Part shown: piece by piece, positions 44,803-54,144 of the stretch
Layout of the letters: each line of letters opens with the position of its first letter
Numbering within the stretch: the first letter of the stretch is position 1
Assembly (NCBI RefSeq): GCF_003056305.1
Contig: NZ_PYVX01000003.1
Coordinates: 124,001 to 188,000, forward strand
Direction: 5' to 3'
Length of the DNA: 64,000 nt
Origin: Halomonas denitrificans
Lineage (GTDB): Bacteria > Pseudomonadota > Gammaproteobacteria > Pseudomonadales > Halomonadaceae
Made by a program: the position numbers and the translations under genes
The notes under the pieces: generated by a model
Databases searched by the model: none
Seen by the model: the letters and a program-made list of their open reading frames with translations, nothing else
What the model was told of the DNA's origin: nothing

Positions 44803-45381
44803 TCAGTGCTGGGTCGGCTCGTCGACCTGCTCGACCTGGGGCTTGCCGGGATGCTGCTCGGTGTAGAGCAGCATGGCGGCCATGCGCGCATGCTCGGTGA
44901 GGGCGAAGAGGTCGTTCTCGTTCTCGGCACTGTCCTCGAGGTCGGTCTCGATGGAGGTCAGACCGGCGAGATCCTCCAGGGCCTCGCGCAGGGCCGGCGA
45001 CCAGTCGCCTCGCGGGGCATCGCCGGCATCGGCCACCACCTCGAGGAAGCCCAGGGTCCACTCCTGCAGGCCCTGGGCCCGCTCGGCCAGCGAGAACAGC
45101 TCGTCGGGCAACAGCGGCTCGAGGTTGAGCTCGGCGGCCGACAGCGCCTCGAGGGTCTGGCGGCGCCAGCCCAGCAGGCGCTCGGCGCTGGCCTCGTCGC
45201 GGGGCTGCTCGACGCCCAGGCTCAGGCAGACCTCCTCCAGCCAGGCCTCCGGCGTGATGTCGTGCAGGGCGAGGGAGGCGCAGAGGCGACCGTCGAGGAA
45301 GGCCGGTGACTGCATGCTGCCGTGGAGCAGAAAGGTGTCGGCGATGGTGGAGAAGTCCTGGCGCTCGTTGATCAGTGACAT
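44803..45381 (-). CDS. UPF0149 family protein (YgfB-like)
   Basis: This 192-residue all-helical acidic protein matches UPF0149: SPAFLDGRLCASL near 27, PEAWLEEV and the C-terminal EHARMAAMLLYTEQHPG. In Pseudomonas the homologue YgfB has been linked to beta-lactam resistance control; here only family membership is claimed. It is the first gene of the pepP operon and divergent from zapA. There is no signal peptide. Confidence 0.92.
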   Translation of the reverse strand: MSLINERQDFSTIADTFLLHGSMQSPAFLDGRLCASLALHDITPEAWLEEVCLSLGVEQPRDEASAERLLGWRRQTLEALSAAELNLEPLLPDELFSLAERAQGLQEWTLGFLEVVADAGDAPRGDWSPALREALEDLAGLTSIETDLEDSAENENDLFALTEHARMAAMLLYTEQHPGKPQVEQVDEPTQH

Positions 45382-45542
45382 GGCAAGGTTCCGCTGGGGG
45401 AGCCGACGGGCGCGTTGACCGCCCGCAAACGGCTCTCTTATAGTGACTGGGTTTCGCTTCAGGCCTCGATGTTAACGCATCGACCCTGCATGACGCGCAC
45501 CCGCTGCGCCCCCGCTGCCACAGGCCCTTGCCGGAGCCCGCC

Positions 45543-45842
45543 ATGACCGAGCCGACACGGCCGACCACCGAGATCACCCTCCTGGAGCGCTCCTACTCCA
45601 TCGCCTGCCCGCCGGAGGAGCAGGACAAGCTGGAGCGGGCCGCCCGCTACCTCGATCGCGCCATGCAGGGCATCCACGCCCAGGGCCGGGTGGTCGACCG
45701 CGAGAAGATCGCCATCATGGCGGCCCTCAACATCGCCCACGAGCTGCTCGAGACCCTCGACGACCAGCGCGCCGGCGAGGAGAGCCTCAACGCCCTCACC
45801 GCGCGCCTCGAGAAGGCGCTGGACGCCGTCCCCGGCCGCTGA
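45543..45842 (+). CDS. zapA: Cell division protein ZapA
   Basis: This 99-residue protein has an N-terminal globular strand-helix part (ITLLERSYSIACPPEEQDKLERAA, in part) and a C-terminal coiled coil (HELLETLDDQ onward). ZapA tetramers crosslink FtsZ filaments at the division ring. The ATG at 45543 is preferred over one at 45528 because the family begins there. It is followed by 6S RNA and ygfA, the conserved zapA-ssrS-ygfA order. Confidence 0.94.
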   Translation: MTEPTRPTTEITLLERSYSIACPPEEQDKLERAARYLDRAMQGIHAQGRVVDREKIAIMAALNIAHELLETLDDQRAGEESLNALTARLEKALDAVPGR

Positions 45843-45861
45843 GCCGAGACGCAATCGCCCC

Positions 45862-45890
45862 TTTGGCCCGGCCCCGGCCTCTGGTAGGAT
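45862..45890 (+). promoter_or_regulatory. Sigma-70 promoter of 6S RNA
   Basis: TTTGGC (45862-45867) and TAGGAT (45885-45890) are 17 bases apart. The RNA should begin at about 45897, seven bases beyond the -10 and at the start of the closing stem. Confidence 0.6.
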
Positions 45891-45895
45891 GAAGG

Positions 45896-46080
45896 TGTTC
45901 CCTGGGGTGTTGGCCAGTCGTTATAGTCCCTCGAGCCTATGCGCAGTACCCAGGGGGCCAAAGCTAGCCGAACCCGTGTGCACGTCCGTGCGTCGGAAAG
46001 CCTGACGGTTCGGCTGCGGCCACCCACCTTGAACCACTGGGTTCAAGGGCCAGAACGACAGCGGCACTCTGGGGAACTCC
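45896..46080 (+). ncRNA. ssrS: 6S RNA
   Basis: A segment of about 185 bases lies between zapA and ygfA, the classic 6S locus. The ends pair through GTTCCC near 45897 and GGGAAC at 46072-46077. Near the 3' side CCTTGAACC and GGTTCAAGG form the conserved stem known in E. coli 6S RNA. GGCCAGT with a bulge-forming CCTCGAGCC segment lies on the 5' side. 6S RNA mimics an open promoter and binds sigma-70 RNA polymerase in stationary phase. The region has no competing good coding frame. Ends are estimated to within a few bases. Confidence 0.92.
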
Positions 46081-46088
46081 GATCCGAC

Positions 46089-46721
46089 ATGACCACCATG
46101 CAGGATATCGCCGCACCCACTCCCTCCGACGATGACCGTCGCCGGCTGAGACGCGAACTGCGTCGCCGCCGACGCGAGCTGTCGCCCCGGCAGCGCCGCG
46201 AGGCCGCCGAGCGACTCTGCCGACGCCTGCGCCGCCTCCCCGAACTCCAGCGCGCCCGCCGCGTGGCCCTCTACCTGCCCAACGACGGCGAGATCGATCC
46301 CACGCCGCTGATCGACTGGCTCGAGCGCCGCGGCTGCCGCGTCCACCTGCCGGTCCTGAAGCCACTCTGCGACAACCAGCTGTGGTTCGTGCACTACCAT
46401 GCCGGCACGCCCATGGTGGCCAACCGCTACGGCATCCCCGAGCCCGAGACCCGCCACGGGGCGCACCGCGCCCGGCGCACCCCGGCCTGGGCGCTGGACC
46501 TGATCCTGCTGCCGCTGGTGGGCTTCGATGATCACGGCCAGCGCATCGGCATGGGCGGCGGCTTCTACGACCGCACCCTGGCCTTCACCCGCCGCCCCGG
46601 GCCTCGCCCGCGGCTGATCGGCCTGGCCCATGACTGCCAGCGGGTGTCGCGCCTGCCGACGGCCCCCTGGGACGTGCCGCTGGATGCCATCGTCAGCGAC
46701 GCCCGCGTGCTTCGCCCCTGA
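46089..46721 (+). CDS. 5-formyltetrahydrofolate cyclo-ligase
   Basis: This 210-residue protein (YgfA/Fau family) has LRRELRRRRRELS at the N-terminus, VALYLPNDGEIDPTPLI, and the substrate loop LLPLVGFDDHGQRIGMGGGFYDR near residue 150. It converts 5-formyl-THF to 5,10-methenyl-THF with ATP. The start at ATG 46089 falls nine bases after the 6S RNA end, so it may be read from the 6S transcript, as in E. coli. A second ATG lies at 46098. Confidence 0.94.
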   Translation: MTTMQDIAAPTPSDDDRRRLRRELRRRRRELSPRQRREAAERLCRRLRRLPELQRARRVALYLPNDGEIDPTPLIDWLERRGCRVHLPVLKPLCDNQLWFVHYHAGTPMVANRYGIPEPETRHGAHRARRTPAWALDLILLPLVGFDDHGQRIGMGGGFYDRTLAFTRRPGPRPRLIGLAHDCQRVSRLPTAPWDVPLDAIVSDARVLRP

Positions 46722-46744
46722 GGCCGCCCTCCCCAGGTGCCACC

Positions 46745-46783
46745 AACGACGACGGCCGATGCAGATGCATCGGCCGTCGTCAT
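46745..46783. terminator. Long perfect inverted repeat between ygfA and the small gene
   Basis: GACGACGGCCGATGCA and TGCATCGGCCGTCGTC are perfect arms with a 2-base centre, between two convergent genes. No T tract follows. It may stop transcription in both directions. Confidence 0.6.
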
Positions 46784-46826
46784 CGGGCGAGGCGGGCAGG
46801 GCGATGGCCGCTCTGCTGCGAGGGCC

Positions 46827-46922
46827 TCAGCCGCCCGCCAGCGCCTGGGCGTAGCCGGTGGCCACGATCCCGATGCCGAAGACCAGCACCAGTGCCATGA
46901 CCAGATCGGGCTTGCGCTTCAT
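46827..46922 (-). CDS. 31-residue single-helix membrane protein
   Basis: The frame from ATG 46922 gives MKRKPDLVMALVLVFGIGIV followed by ATGYAQALAGG. It has a basic start, one membrane helix (residues 7-25) and a short tail. GGAG lies 9 bases before this ATG; upstream in-frame ATGs have no such site. Small proteins of this form are sometimes subunits of terminal oxidases or stress proteins, but I do not recognise a named family. A perfect-arm FNR/Anr-like box lies about 155 bases upstream on the same strand. It is too short to be certain. Confidence 0.5.
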   Translation of the reverse strand: MKRKPDLVMALVLVFGIGIVATGYAQALAGG

Positions 46923-47076
46923 TGTGATGGACTCCATGGGAGACGGGACCGCGTCGGTCCGATGTGAAGATGATGGCGGCGTCACCACGGCGGTGATGAC
47001 ACCGGGATGACTATAGAGCCTCGTGCTTACGCATGACAACCGGCATTCTCAGTACGTTACATATCTAAACACTTAC

Positions 47077-47090
47077 ATGACCTGGATCAT
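47077..47090 (-). promoter_or_regulatory. FNR/Anr-like box upstream of the small membrane protein gene
   Basis: The minus-strand sequence ATGATCCAGGTCAT is a near match to the Anr/FNR consensus TTGATNNNNATCAA. It is a perfect inverted repeat apart from its central two bases. It lies between ilvA (ending at 47164) and the small gene. No clean -10 was identified downstream. Confidence 0.35.
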
Positions 47091-47163
47091 ACGGTGAGTC
47101 AGCGCTCACTTCCGAGCCTCTAGCGCCATCCCATGTCGCTGCCCCGTCTCGACGCCTCGCCCA

Positions 47164-48678
47164 TCAGGCCATGAAGAGCCGGTAGGCCGGGTTGTCGCTC
47201 TCCTTCCAGTAGCGGTAGCCGATCTCGTCGAAGTAGCCCTCGACGTGGCGGCGGTCGCCGTTGGGCACCTGCATGCCGACCAGCACCCGGCCGTAGGCGG
47301 CGCCGTGGTTGCGGTAGTGAAAGAGCGAGATGTTCCAGTCCTGGGGCAGGTGGGTGAGGAAGTTCATCAGCGCGCCGGGGCGCTCCGGGAACTCGAAGCG
47401 ATAGACCTCTTCCTCGAAGTGCTCCTTGGGACGGCCGCCGCCCAGGTGGCGGATGTGCAGCTTGGCCAGTTCGTTGTCGGTCAGGTCCTCCACCGGGTAG
47501 CCGGCGTCGCGCAGCCGGTCGATCACCGCCTGGCGATCCTCGCCGCCGGGCTTCACCTGCACGCCGACGAAGATGTGGGCCTGCTCGGGCTCCGCGTAGC
47601 GGTAGTTGAACTCGGTGACCATGCGCTTGCCGATGGTGCGGCAGAACTTCTTGAAGCTGCCGGGCTTCTCGGGGATGGTCACGGCGAGGATCGCCTCGCG
47701 CTGCTCGCCGAGCTCGGTGCGTTCGGCGATGTGCTGCAGGCGATCGAAGTTGGTGTTGGCCCCGGAGTTGATGCAGACCAGGGTCTCGTTCTCGGCGCCG
47801 GTCTGCTGGATGTACTTCTTCAGCCCGGCGAGCGACAGCGCGCCGGAGGTCTCGGAGACCGCGCGGGTGTCCTCGAAGATGTCCTTCACCGCCGCGCACA
47901 TCTCGTCGGTGTTGACGGTGATGACGTCGTCGACCAGGCCGCGCATCACGGCGAAGGGCGCCTCGCCGATCTGCGCCACGGCGACGCCCTCGGCGAACAC
48001 CCCGACCTGGTCCAGCACCACGCGCTCGCCCGCCGCCAGGGCCGCCTTGAGGCAGGCGCTGTCCTCGGACTCCACGCCGATCACCTTGATCTCGGGCCGC
48101 AGGTACTTGACGTAGGCCGCCACGCCGGCGATCAGGCCGCCGCCGCCCACCGGCACGAAGATGGCATCGATCGCCCCGCCGTGCTGGCGCAGGATCTCCA
48201 CCGCGATGGTGCCCTGGCCCGCGATGACGTCGAGGTCGTCGAAGGGCGGGATGTAGGTGTAGCCGTGCTCGGCGATCAGCTCCTGGGCGTGGGCCGCCGC
48301 CTCGGCGAAGGCGTCGCCCTTGAGCACCACCTTGGCGCCCCGCGCGCGCACCGCGGCCACCTTGATCTCCGGGGTGATGCGCGGCATGACGATCACCGCC
48401 TTGACGCCCATCAGCTTCGCCGCCATGGCCAGGCCCTGGGCATGGTTGCCCGCCGAGGCGGCGATCACGCCCTTGGCCTTCTGCTCGTCGGTGAGCTGCG
48501 CCATCTTGTTGTAGGCGCCGCGGATCTTGAAGGAGTAGACCGGCTGGAGGTCCTCGCGCTTGATCAGGATCTGGTTATTGAAGCGACGGGAAAGGAAGGG
48601 GGCCGGCGAGATGGGGGTTTCCCGGGCGGCCTCGTAGACCCGGGCCTGGAGAATCTTCTTGACGGTAGCTTCGAGCAT
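47164..48678 (-). CDS. ilvA: Threonine dehydratase (biosynthetic, allosteric)
   Basis: This 504-residue PLP enzyme deaminates threonine to 2-oxobutyrate in isoleucine synthesis. The PLP lysine is in YSFKIRGAYNKM near residue 50, with ASAGNHAQG and the phosphate-binding GGGGLIAG. Two ACT-like regulatory domains fill the C-terminal 180 residues, marking the biosynthetic, isoleucine-regulated form. The ATG at 48678 is the family start; the frame is open far upstream but that part is not homologous. It is divergent from rpiA. Confidence 0.96.
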   Translation of the reverse strand: MLEATVKKILQARVYEAARETPISPAPFLSRRFNNQILIKREDLQPVYSFKIRGAYNKMAQLTDEQKAKGVIAASAGNHAQGLAMAAKLMGVKAVIVMPRITPEIKVAAVRARGAKVVLKGDAFAEAAAHAQELIAEHGYTYIPPFDDLDVIAGQGTIAVEILRQHGGAIDAIFVPVGGGGLIAGVAAYVKYLRPEIKVIGVESEDSACLKAALAAGERVVLDQVGVFAEGVAVAQIGEAPFAVMRGLVDDVITVNTDEMCAAVKDIFEDTRAVSETSGALSLAGLKKYIQQTGAENETLVCINSGANTNFDRLQHIAERTELGEQREAILAVTIPEKPGSFKKFCRTIGKRMVTEFNYRYAEPEQAHIFVGVQVKPGGEDRQAVIDRLRDAGYPVEDLTDNELAKLHIRHLGGGRPKEHFEEEVYRFEFPERPGALMNFLTHLPQDWNISLFHYRNHGAAYGRVLVGMQVPNGDRRHVEGYFDEIGYRYWKESDNPAYRLFMA

Positions 48679-48786
48679 CCTGATATCCCAGAAGTGACGC
48701 GAGGGCGCCATGGGCGGCGCCGCGAGGAACCCGTATTGGTAGCATTCCCGCGGCCGCGGCGTCCAGCATCCATCGGCGCCATGGCC

Positions 48787-48792
48787 TATAAT
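48787..48792 (+). promoter_or_regulatory. -10 box of rpiA
   Basis: A perfect TATAAT hexamer lies 38 bases before the rpiA start. No good -35 hexamer was found at 16-18 bases. Confidence 0.4.
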
Positions 48793-48829
48793 GACGCCCC
48801 TTTCGCCCCCATCAGACAGCGAGCCCGAC

Positions 48830-49504
48830 ATGACCCAGGACGAACTCAAGGACGCCGTGGCCGCCGCCGCCATCGACGAGATCCGCCCGCACCTCGGCCG
48901 TGACAGCGTGATCGGCGTCGGTACCGGCTCCACCGCGAACCGCTTCATCGACCGGCTGGCCGCCCTGCGCGACGACTTCCGCGGCGCCGTGGCGAGCTCC
49001 GAGGCCAGCGCCGAGCGCCTCCGGGGCCACGGCATCGACTGCTTCGAGCTCAACGAGGTGGGCACCGTGCCGGTCTACGTCGACGGCGCCGACGAAGTGA
49101 ACGCTCACTTGCACATGATCAAGGGCGGCGGCGCGGCCCTGACCCGCGAGAAGATCGTCGCCGCCTGCGCCGAGCGCTTCGTCTGCATCGCCGACGCCTC
49201 CAAGCGCGTCGCCACCCTGGGGGACTTCCCGCTGCCGGTCGAGGTGATCCCCATGGCGCGCTCCTACGTGGCCCGCGAGCTGGTCAAGCTGGGCGCCGAC
49301 CCGGTCTACCGCCAGGGCGTGATTACCGACAACGGCAACCAGATCCTCGACTGCTATGAGTTCATGATCGAGGACCCGGTCGCCATGGAGGCGCGGATCA
49401 ACGCCATCGTCGGGGTGGTCACCAACGGGCTCTTCGCCGCCCGGGGCGCGGACCTGCTGCTGCTCGGCGGCGAGCAGGGCGTGGAGCGCCTGACGCCGCA
49501 GTAG
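48830..49504 (+). CDS. rpiA: Ribose-5-phosphate isomerase A
   Basis: This 224-residue enzyme interconverts ribose 5-phosphate and ribulose 5-phosphate. Signatures are [15 protein letters not shown] near residue 25, the catalytic DGADEVN with Asp and Glu near 80, [15 protein letters not shown] and ADASKRV. Full length. The ATG at 48830 is the family start and AGCGAG precedes it. It is divergent from ilvA, the frequent arrangement in gammaproteobacteria. Confidence 0.96.
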   Translation: MTQDELKDAVAAAAIDEIRPHLGRDSVIGVGTGSTANRFIDRLAALRDDFRGAVASSEASAERLRGHGIDCFELNEVGTVPVYVDGADEVNAHLHMIKGGGAALTREKIVAACAERFVCIADASKRVATLGDFPLPVEVIPMARSYVARELVKLGADPVYRQGVITDNGNQILDCYEFMIEDPVAMEARINAIVGVVTNGLFAARGADLLLLGGEQGVERLTPQ

Positions 49505-49601
49505 GGGGCCATCTCGAGCTCCCGATGATGAACGCCGGGGCAGGACGACGCGAGGGCCTTTGGGGTGAGGAGGATTCCTCCGAACGAGCTGGCCCAAGCC
49601 C

Positions 49602-50903
49602 TCACTCCGCCGGCAGCAGCGCCTCCAGGCCGGCCAGGGTGCGTTCGAGGGCCCCGCGATTGGCCGCCACCACGCCGAGGCCGGCCTCGCCGAGGCGCCG
49701 GCGCTCGGCGGCGTCATCGAAGAGCCGCCCCAGGGCCTCGCCCAGCGCCTCGCCGTCGGCCACCTCGACCAGCGCCTCGGCCTCGCGCAGCGCCTCGGCC
49801 ACGTCGAGGAAGTTGGCGAGCGCCGGCCCGGTGAGCACCGGCACGCCCAGCGCCGCCGGCTCCAGCAGGTTATGCCCGCCGATGGGCACCAGGCTGCCGC
49901 CCACGAAGGCCAGGTCCGCCGCGCCGTAGAGCGCCAGCAGCTCGCCCATGGTGTCACCCAGGTAGACGGCCGTGTCGTCGCCGGGCCACTCGCCCCGGGA
50001 GCGGCGCGCCACCTCAAGGCCCTCCCGCGCGCAGAGCTCGGCCACGTCGTCGAAGCGCCGGGGATGGCGCGGCACCAGCACCAGCAGCGCCTCGGGCCGC
50101 TGCGCCCTCAGCCGCGCGTGGGCCGCCAGCAGCTGCTCGTCCTCCCCGGGATGGGTGGACCCGGCCACCCAGACGGGGCGGTCGCCCAGCCGGGCACGCA
50201 AGCGCTCACTCACCTCGCGGGTCGCGTCGTCGACGGCGAGGTCGAACTTCAGGCTGCCCACCACCGCGCTGCGCTCGGCCGGCATGCCCAGGGCGTGGAA
50301 GCGCTCGGCGTCCTCGTCGGACTTGGCCGCCAGCCAGTGCACCCGGCCCAGGGCGTCGCGCATCAGCGGCCTCAGGCGGCGATAGCCGCGAAAGGCGCGG
50401 GGCGAGAGCCGGCCGTTGACCACCGCCACCGGCACGCCCGCGCGGTCGCAGGCGGCCAGCAGGTTGGGCCACAGCTCGGTCTCGAAGAAGAGGGCGAGCG
50501 CCGGACGCAGCCGGGCGACGAAGCGCCGCGCGGCGCCGGGGAAGTCCAGCGGCACGAAGTGATGGCTCACTTCGGCCCCACGCTCTGTCTGACCGGCTGT
50601 CTGTGACAGCGCCAGCACCCGCTCGGCACCGGTGGCGGTCATGGTGGTGATCACCAGTTGATACCCGGGCCAGCGCTCGGCCAGCGCCGCGATCAGCGGA
50701 CGGGCGGCCTGCACCTCGCCCACCGAGGCGCAGTGCAGCCAGAGGATCCGCTCGCCCTCACCGGCGGGGGGAATGAGCCCCAGCCGCTCGCGGCGGGGGC
50801 GACCGGGCAGCTGCTCGCGCCAGACCCGTTTCCAGACCAGCGGCGCAAGCAGGTAGAGGGCCGCCGAGTAGGCGCGGCGGGCCCAGGGCGGCGCGAGGCC
50901 CAT
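49602..50903 (-). CDS. waaA: 3-deoxy-D-manno-octulosonic acid transferase
   Basis: This 433-residue GT30 enzyme (KdtA) transfers Kdo to lipid A. It has an N-terminal membrane-associated helix, HCASVGEVQAARPL with the catalytic Glu near residue 62, VNGRLSPRAFRGY and FVGGSLVPIGGHNLLEPAALG near 345. Whether it adds one or two Kdo residues is not evident, but the adjacent Kdo kinase gene suggests a phosphorylated mono-Kdo core, as in Haemophilus. The start overlaps the hldE stop as ATGA, so they share a transcript. Confidence 0.95.
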   Translation of the reverse strand: MGLAPPWARRAYSAALYLLAPLVWKRVWREQLPGRPRRERLGLIPPAGEGERILWLHCASVGEVQAARPLIAALAERWPGYQLVITTMTATGAERVLALSQTAGQTERGAEVSHHFVPLDFPGAARRFVARLRPALALFFETELWPNLLAACDRAGVPVAVVNGRLSPRAFRGYRRLRPLMRDALGRVHWLAAKSDEDAERFHALGMPAERSAVVGSLKFDLAVDDATREVSERLRARLGDRPVWVAGSTHPGEDEQLLAAHARLRAQRPEALLVLVPRHPRRFDDVAELCAREGLEVARRSRGEWPGDDTAVYLGDTMGELLALYGAADLAFVGGSLVPIGGHNLLEPAALGVPVLTGPALANFLDVAEALREAEALVEVADGEALGEALGRLFDDAAERRRLGEAGLGVVAANRGALERTLAGLEALLPAE

Positions 50904-52333
50904 CAGGTCTCGCGATCGAGGATGGTGGAGATCATCGCGGTGGTAGAGACGCCGTCCTCGAAGCCCAGCACCCGCACCTCGCCGCCGGCCTCGCGCACCG
51001 CGACGCCGCCGGCGATCTCCTCGGGGCGATAGTCGCCGCCCTTGACCAGCACGTCCGGCAGCACCGTCTCGATCAGCCGCTGGGGGGTGTTCTCGCCGAA
51101 GGGCACCACCCAGTCGACGGCGCCGAGGCCGGCCAGCACCTGCATGCGCCGGGCCAGGGGGTTGATCGGGCGCTTGGGCCCCTTGAGGCGACCGATGGAG
51201 GCGTCGTCGTTGACCGCCACCACCAGCCGGTCGCCGAGCCGGCGCGCCTGCTCCAGGTAGGCGACGTGGCCGGCGTGCAGGATGTCGAAGCAGCCATTGG
51301 TCATCACCACCCGCTCGCCGCGGGCCTGGGCGGCGCGCACCGCCTCGACTAGGGGCGCCTCCTCGATGACGCCGAACTCGGCGAGCTTGTCGCCGTGAAG
51401 GGCGGTGTAGAGCTCGGCAATGGAGAGCGTCGCGGTGCCGGGCTTGGCCACCACCAGGCCGGCGGCCAGGTTGGCCAGGGTCATCGCCTCGGCGAAGCCG
51501 TGGCCGGCGGCGAGCGCCAGGCCCAGCACGCCGATCACGGTGTCGCCGGCGCCGGTGACGTCGTAGACCTCCCGGGCGCGGGTCGGCAGGTGCAGCGGCT
51601 CGTGCCCCTCGCGGATCAGCGTCATGCCCTTCTCGCTGCGGGTGATCAGCAACGCCTCGAGCTCGAGCTCGGCGCGCAGCGTCTCGCCCTTGGCCGCGAG
51701 CTCGGCGTCGTCGCGGCAGTGGCCCATCACCGCCTCGAACTCGCCGAGGTTGGGGGTGATCACGCTGGCCCCGCGATACTTGCGGAAGTCGCCGCCCTTG
51801 GGGTCCACCAGCACCCGCTTGCCGGCGCCGCGGATCATCCGGATCAGCTCCTCAACGCGGTTCAGGGTGCCCTTGCCGTAGTCGGAGAGGATCACCAGGT
51901 CGCAGCCGGGCAGGGCCGCCTCGACCTGGGCCAAAAGCCCCGAGGTGTCGACCTCGCCGAGCCCCTCTTCGAAGTCCAGGCGGATCAGCTGCTGGTTGCG
52001 GCTCATCACGCGCAGCTTGGTGATCGTCGGGATGCCGGGGCTGCGCGCGAAGCGAGTGCTCACTCCGGCATCCTCGAGACGCGTCGCCAGCCGATCGGCG
52101 TTGTCGTCGTCCCCCACCAGGCCGGCCAGGGCGGCATGGGCCCCGAGGGAGGCGACGTTGAGGGCCACGTTGGCGGCGCCGCCGGGACGATCCTCGGCCT
52201 CGTCGACCCTGACCACCGGGACCGGGGCCTCCGGCGAGATCCGCGAGGTGCCGCCGTGCCAGTAGCGGTCGAGCATCACATCGCCCACCACCAGCAGGCG
52301 GGAGCGCTCCAGGGCGGTCAGGTCAAGCTTCAT
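50903..52333 (-). CDS. hldE: Bifunctional heptose-7-P kinase / heptose-1-P adenylyltransferase
   Basis: This 476-residue fusion has an N-terminal PfkB-type kinase domain with a [18 protein letters not shown] anion-hole segment near residue 265, and a C-terminal nucleotidyltransferase with [14 protein letters not shown] near 345. It phosphorylates heptose 7-phosphate at C1 and then adenylylates it, supplying ADP-heptose for the LPS core. It overlaps the GT9 gene upstream by 11 bases and waaA downstream by one, showing a compact operon. Confidence 0.96.
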   Translation of the reverse strand: MKLDLTALERSRLLVVGDVMLDRYWHGGTSRISPEAPVPVVRVDEAEDRPGGAANVALNVASLGAHAALAGLVGDDDNADRLATRLEDAGVSTRFARSPGIPTITKLRVMSRNQQLIRLDFEEGLGEVDTSGLLAQVEAALPGCDLVILSDYGKGTLNRVEELIRMIRGAGKRVLVDPKGGDFRKYRGASVITPNLGEFEAVMGHCRDDAELAAKGETLRAELELEALLITRSEKGMTLIREGHEPLHLPTRAREVYDVTGAGDTVIGVLGLALAAGHGFAEAMTLANLAAGLVVAKPGTATLSIAELYTALHGDKLAEFGVIEEAPLVEAVRAAQARGERVVMTNGCFDILHAGHVAYLEQARRLGDRLVVAVNDDASIGRLKGPKRPINPLARRMQVLAGLGAVDWVVPFGENTPQRLIETVLPDVLVKGGDYRPEEIAGGVAVREAGGEVRVLGFEDGVSTTAMISTILDRET

Positions 52334-53420
52334 CGGGGGACTCCGTCTCGATGGGGGACTCGGGGAGGGCCAGCAGTGCCTCGAGGCGCTCGATCACGTC
52401 CTCGGCACGAATCAGCGACATGGCGTCGGGGTGGCGGACCCGCTGGCCCCAGGGCAGCGTCTCGGGGTCCTTGTGCAGATAGGTGCGCACGGCGTCCGGG
52501 TAGCGATTCACCACGAACGACCGCCAGCAGTAGGGCGCCGCCCGATCGGGGTTGGTGGTGGCGTAGAGCCCCACCACCGGCGCGCCCAGGGCGTTGGCCA
52601 TGTGCACCGGCCCCGAATCCGGGGCGATCACCGCCCGGGCGTCCCGGATCAGGGCCAGCAGGCCCTTGAGCGAGGTCTCGCCGATGACGTCGGTCACCAC
52701 CTGCGCCGAGCAGAGCGACTGGATGCGCTCGCCGAGCTCGCGCTCCTGGGTGCTGCCGCCGCCGGTCAGCACCGTCTTCAGGCCGTGCTGGCGCCAGGCA
52801 TGCTCGATCACCGCCGCATAGCCCTCGGCGGACCAGTTGCGGAAGTTGCGCAGCCGCGGGTTCGCGCAGGGGCTGATCAAGAGGTAGGGCGCCTCGCCGG
52901 TGATGCCGCGGGCCTCCTCGACGGCGGCCTCGGGCACCGGCAGGTCCCAGGCGAGCGAGAGGTCCTCGACGCCGAGCAGGCGCGCAAAGTCCAGGTAGGA
53001 CTCGAGCACGTGGGCACGGGGATGCGGGGCCAGCTGGCGCTGGGTGAACCAGTGCTGGGCATCCTTGGCCCGCGCCTTGTCGTAGCCCACCCGCAGGTCG
53101 GCCTTGAGCCCCAGGGAGAGCACGCTGGCGCGCAGCGCCTGCTGCATGTGGAGCAGCAGGTCGAAGCGCGTATCGGCGAGCTGCCGCCACAGGGCCCGCA
53201 TGCCGGCCAGGCCCGTCGCCTTGTCGTAGACCACGAACTCGACCCCGGAGAGGCCCGCCAGTAGACTGTGCTCGCCCTTGCCGACGATCCAGGTGATCCG
53301 CGCCTCGGGCCACTGACGCTGCAGGGCACGGACTGTCGGCACCAGGTTACAGACATCGCCCAGGGCGGAGAGTCGCAGCACGCAGATGTGCTGGGGTCGA
53401 TCGGGCAGAGGATGCTTCAT
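52323..53420 (-). CDS. GT9 heptosyltransferase-like glycosyltransferase (first copy)
   Basis: This 365-residue protein has the GT9 fold: [22 protein letters not shown] at the N-terminus and [21 protein letters not shown] near residue 275. SP-type substrate segments resemble WaaC or WaaQ heptosyltransferases. Together with waaF downstream it would add heptose to Kdo. Its ATG at 53420 shares two bases with the divergent kdkA start. An extended frame upstream has no ribosome site. Confidence 0.88.
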   Translation of the reverse strand: MKHPLPDRPQHICVLRLSALGDVCNLVPTVRALQRQWPEARITWIVGKGEHSLLAGLSGVEFVVYDKATGLAGMRALWRQLADTRFDLLLHMQQALRASVLSLGLKADLRVGYDKARAKDAQHWFTQRQLAPHPRAHVLESYLDFARLLGVEDLSLAWDLPVPEAAVEEARGITGEAPYLLISPCANPRLRNFRNWSAEGYAAVIEHAWRQHGLKTVLTGGGSTQERELGERIQSLCSAQVVTDVIGETSLKGLLALIRDARAVIAPDSGPVHMANALGAPVVGLYATTNPDRAAPYCWRSFVVNRYPDAVRTYLHKDPETLPWGQRVRHPDAMSLIRAEDVIERLEALLALPESPIETESPDEA

Positions 53421-54144
53421 GCGGTTGGCAACGTATCGAGCGGGAAAGAGTTGCATTCTATATGATGCGGACAGTTTATGTGACGCCGGCCGGGCGCCAC
53501 AAACCGCGCCAAGGCTCATCGCCGAGGGCTTCGACCCCGCCTGGTGGCGCGACGCCGGCCGGGTCACCGGCGAGGCGCCGGGCCGCGGCGCCAGCCTCTT
53601 CCTGGACGCTGGCGAAGGCGTCGAGTGGGTGCTGCGCCCCTACCGCCGCGGCGGCCTGATCGCCAGGGCGAGCGAGACCCGCTACCTCTGGACCGGCCTG
53701 GAGCGCACCCGCGCCTTCCGCGAACTGCGCCTCACCGCCCACCTGCACGACCGCGGCCTGCCGGTGCCCCGCCCGGTGGCGGCGCTGGTGACGCGCCACG
53801 GGCTAGGCTACGAGGCGGCGCTCGTCACCGTGCGCATCCCCGGCGCCCGCGCCCTGGCCGAGCTGATCACCCGGCAGCAGGCCGATGAGGCCCTGCTCGC
53901 GCGGGTCGGCGCCACGGTGCGCCGCTTCCACGACGAAGGCCTGGATCACGTCGACCTCAACGCCCGCAACCTCCTGATCGACCCCGAGGGGCGGGTCTGG
54001 CTGATCGACCTGGACCGCTGCCGGCTGCGGCGGCCCGGCCGCTGGCGGGCGGCCAACCTGGCGCGCCTGCAGCGCTCCTTCGAGAAGTTCGGCGCCTCCG
54101 GCGCCATGGCGGCCGTGCGCCGCGGCTACGAGGCCTCGGCGTAG
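53419..54144 (+). CDS. kdkA: 3-deoxy-D-manno-octulosonic acid kinase
   Basis: This 241-residue protein matches the KdkA/WaaP-type LPS kinases of the protein-kinase-like superfamily. Segments are GFDPAWWRDAGRVTG, RPYRRGGL, and the catalytic-loop pair HVDLNARNLLI with Asp and Asn near residue 185 followed by LIDLDRC. KdkA phosphorylates Kdo on the inner core. The ATG at 53419 follows AGAGGA with six bases between, and overlaps the opposite-strand GT9 start by two bases. Its promoter must therefore lie within the GT9 gene. Its stop overlaps the convergent GT4 gene by 19 bases. Confidence 0.9.
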   Translation: MRLATYRAGKSCILYDADSLCDAGRAPQTAPRLIAEGFDPAWWRDAGRVTGEAPGRGASLFLDAGEGVEWVLRPYRRGGLIARASETRYLWTGLERTRAFRELRLTAHLHDRGLPVPRPVAALVTRHGLGYEAALVTVRIPGARALAELITRQQADEALLARVGATVRRFHDEGLDHVDLNARNLLIDPEGRVWLIDLDRCRLRRPGRWRAANLARLQRSFEKFGASGAMAAVRRGYEASA

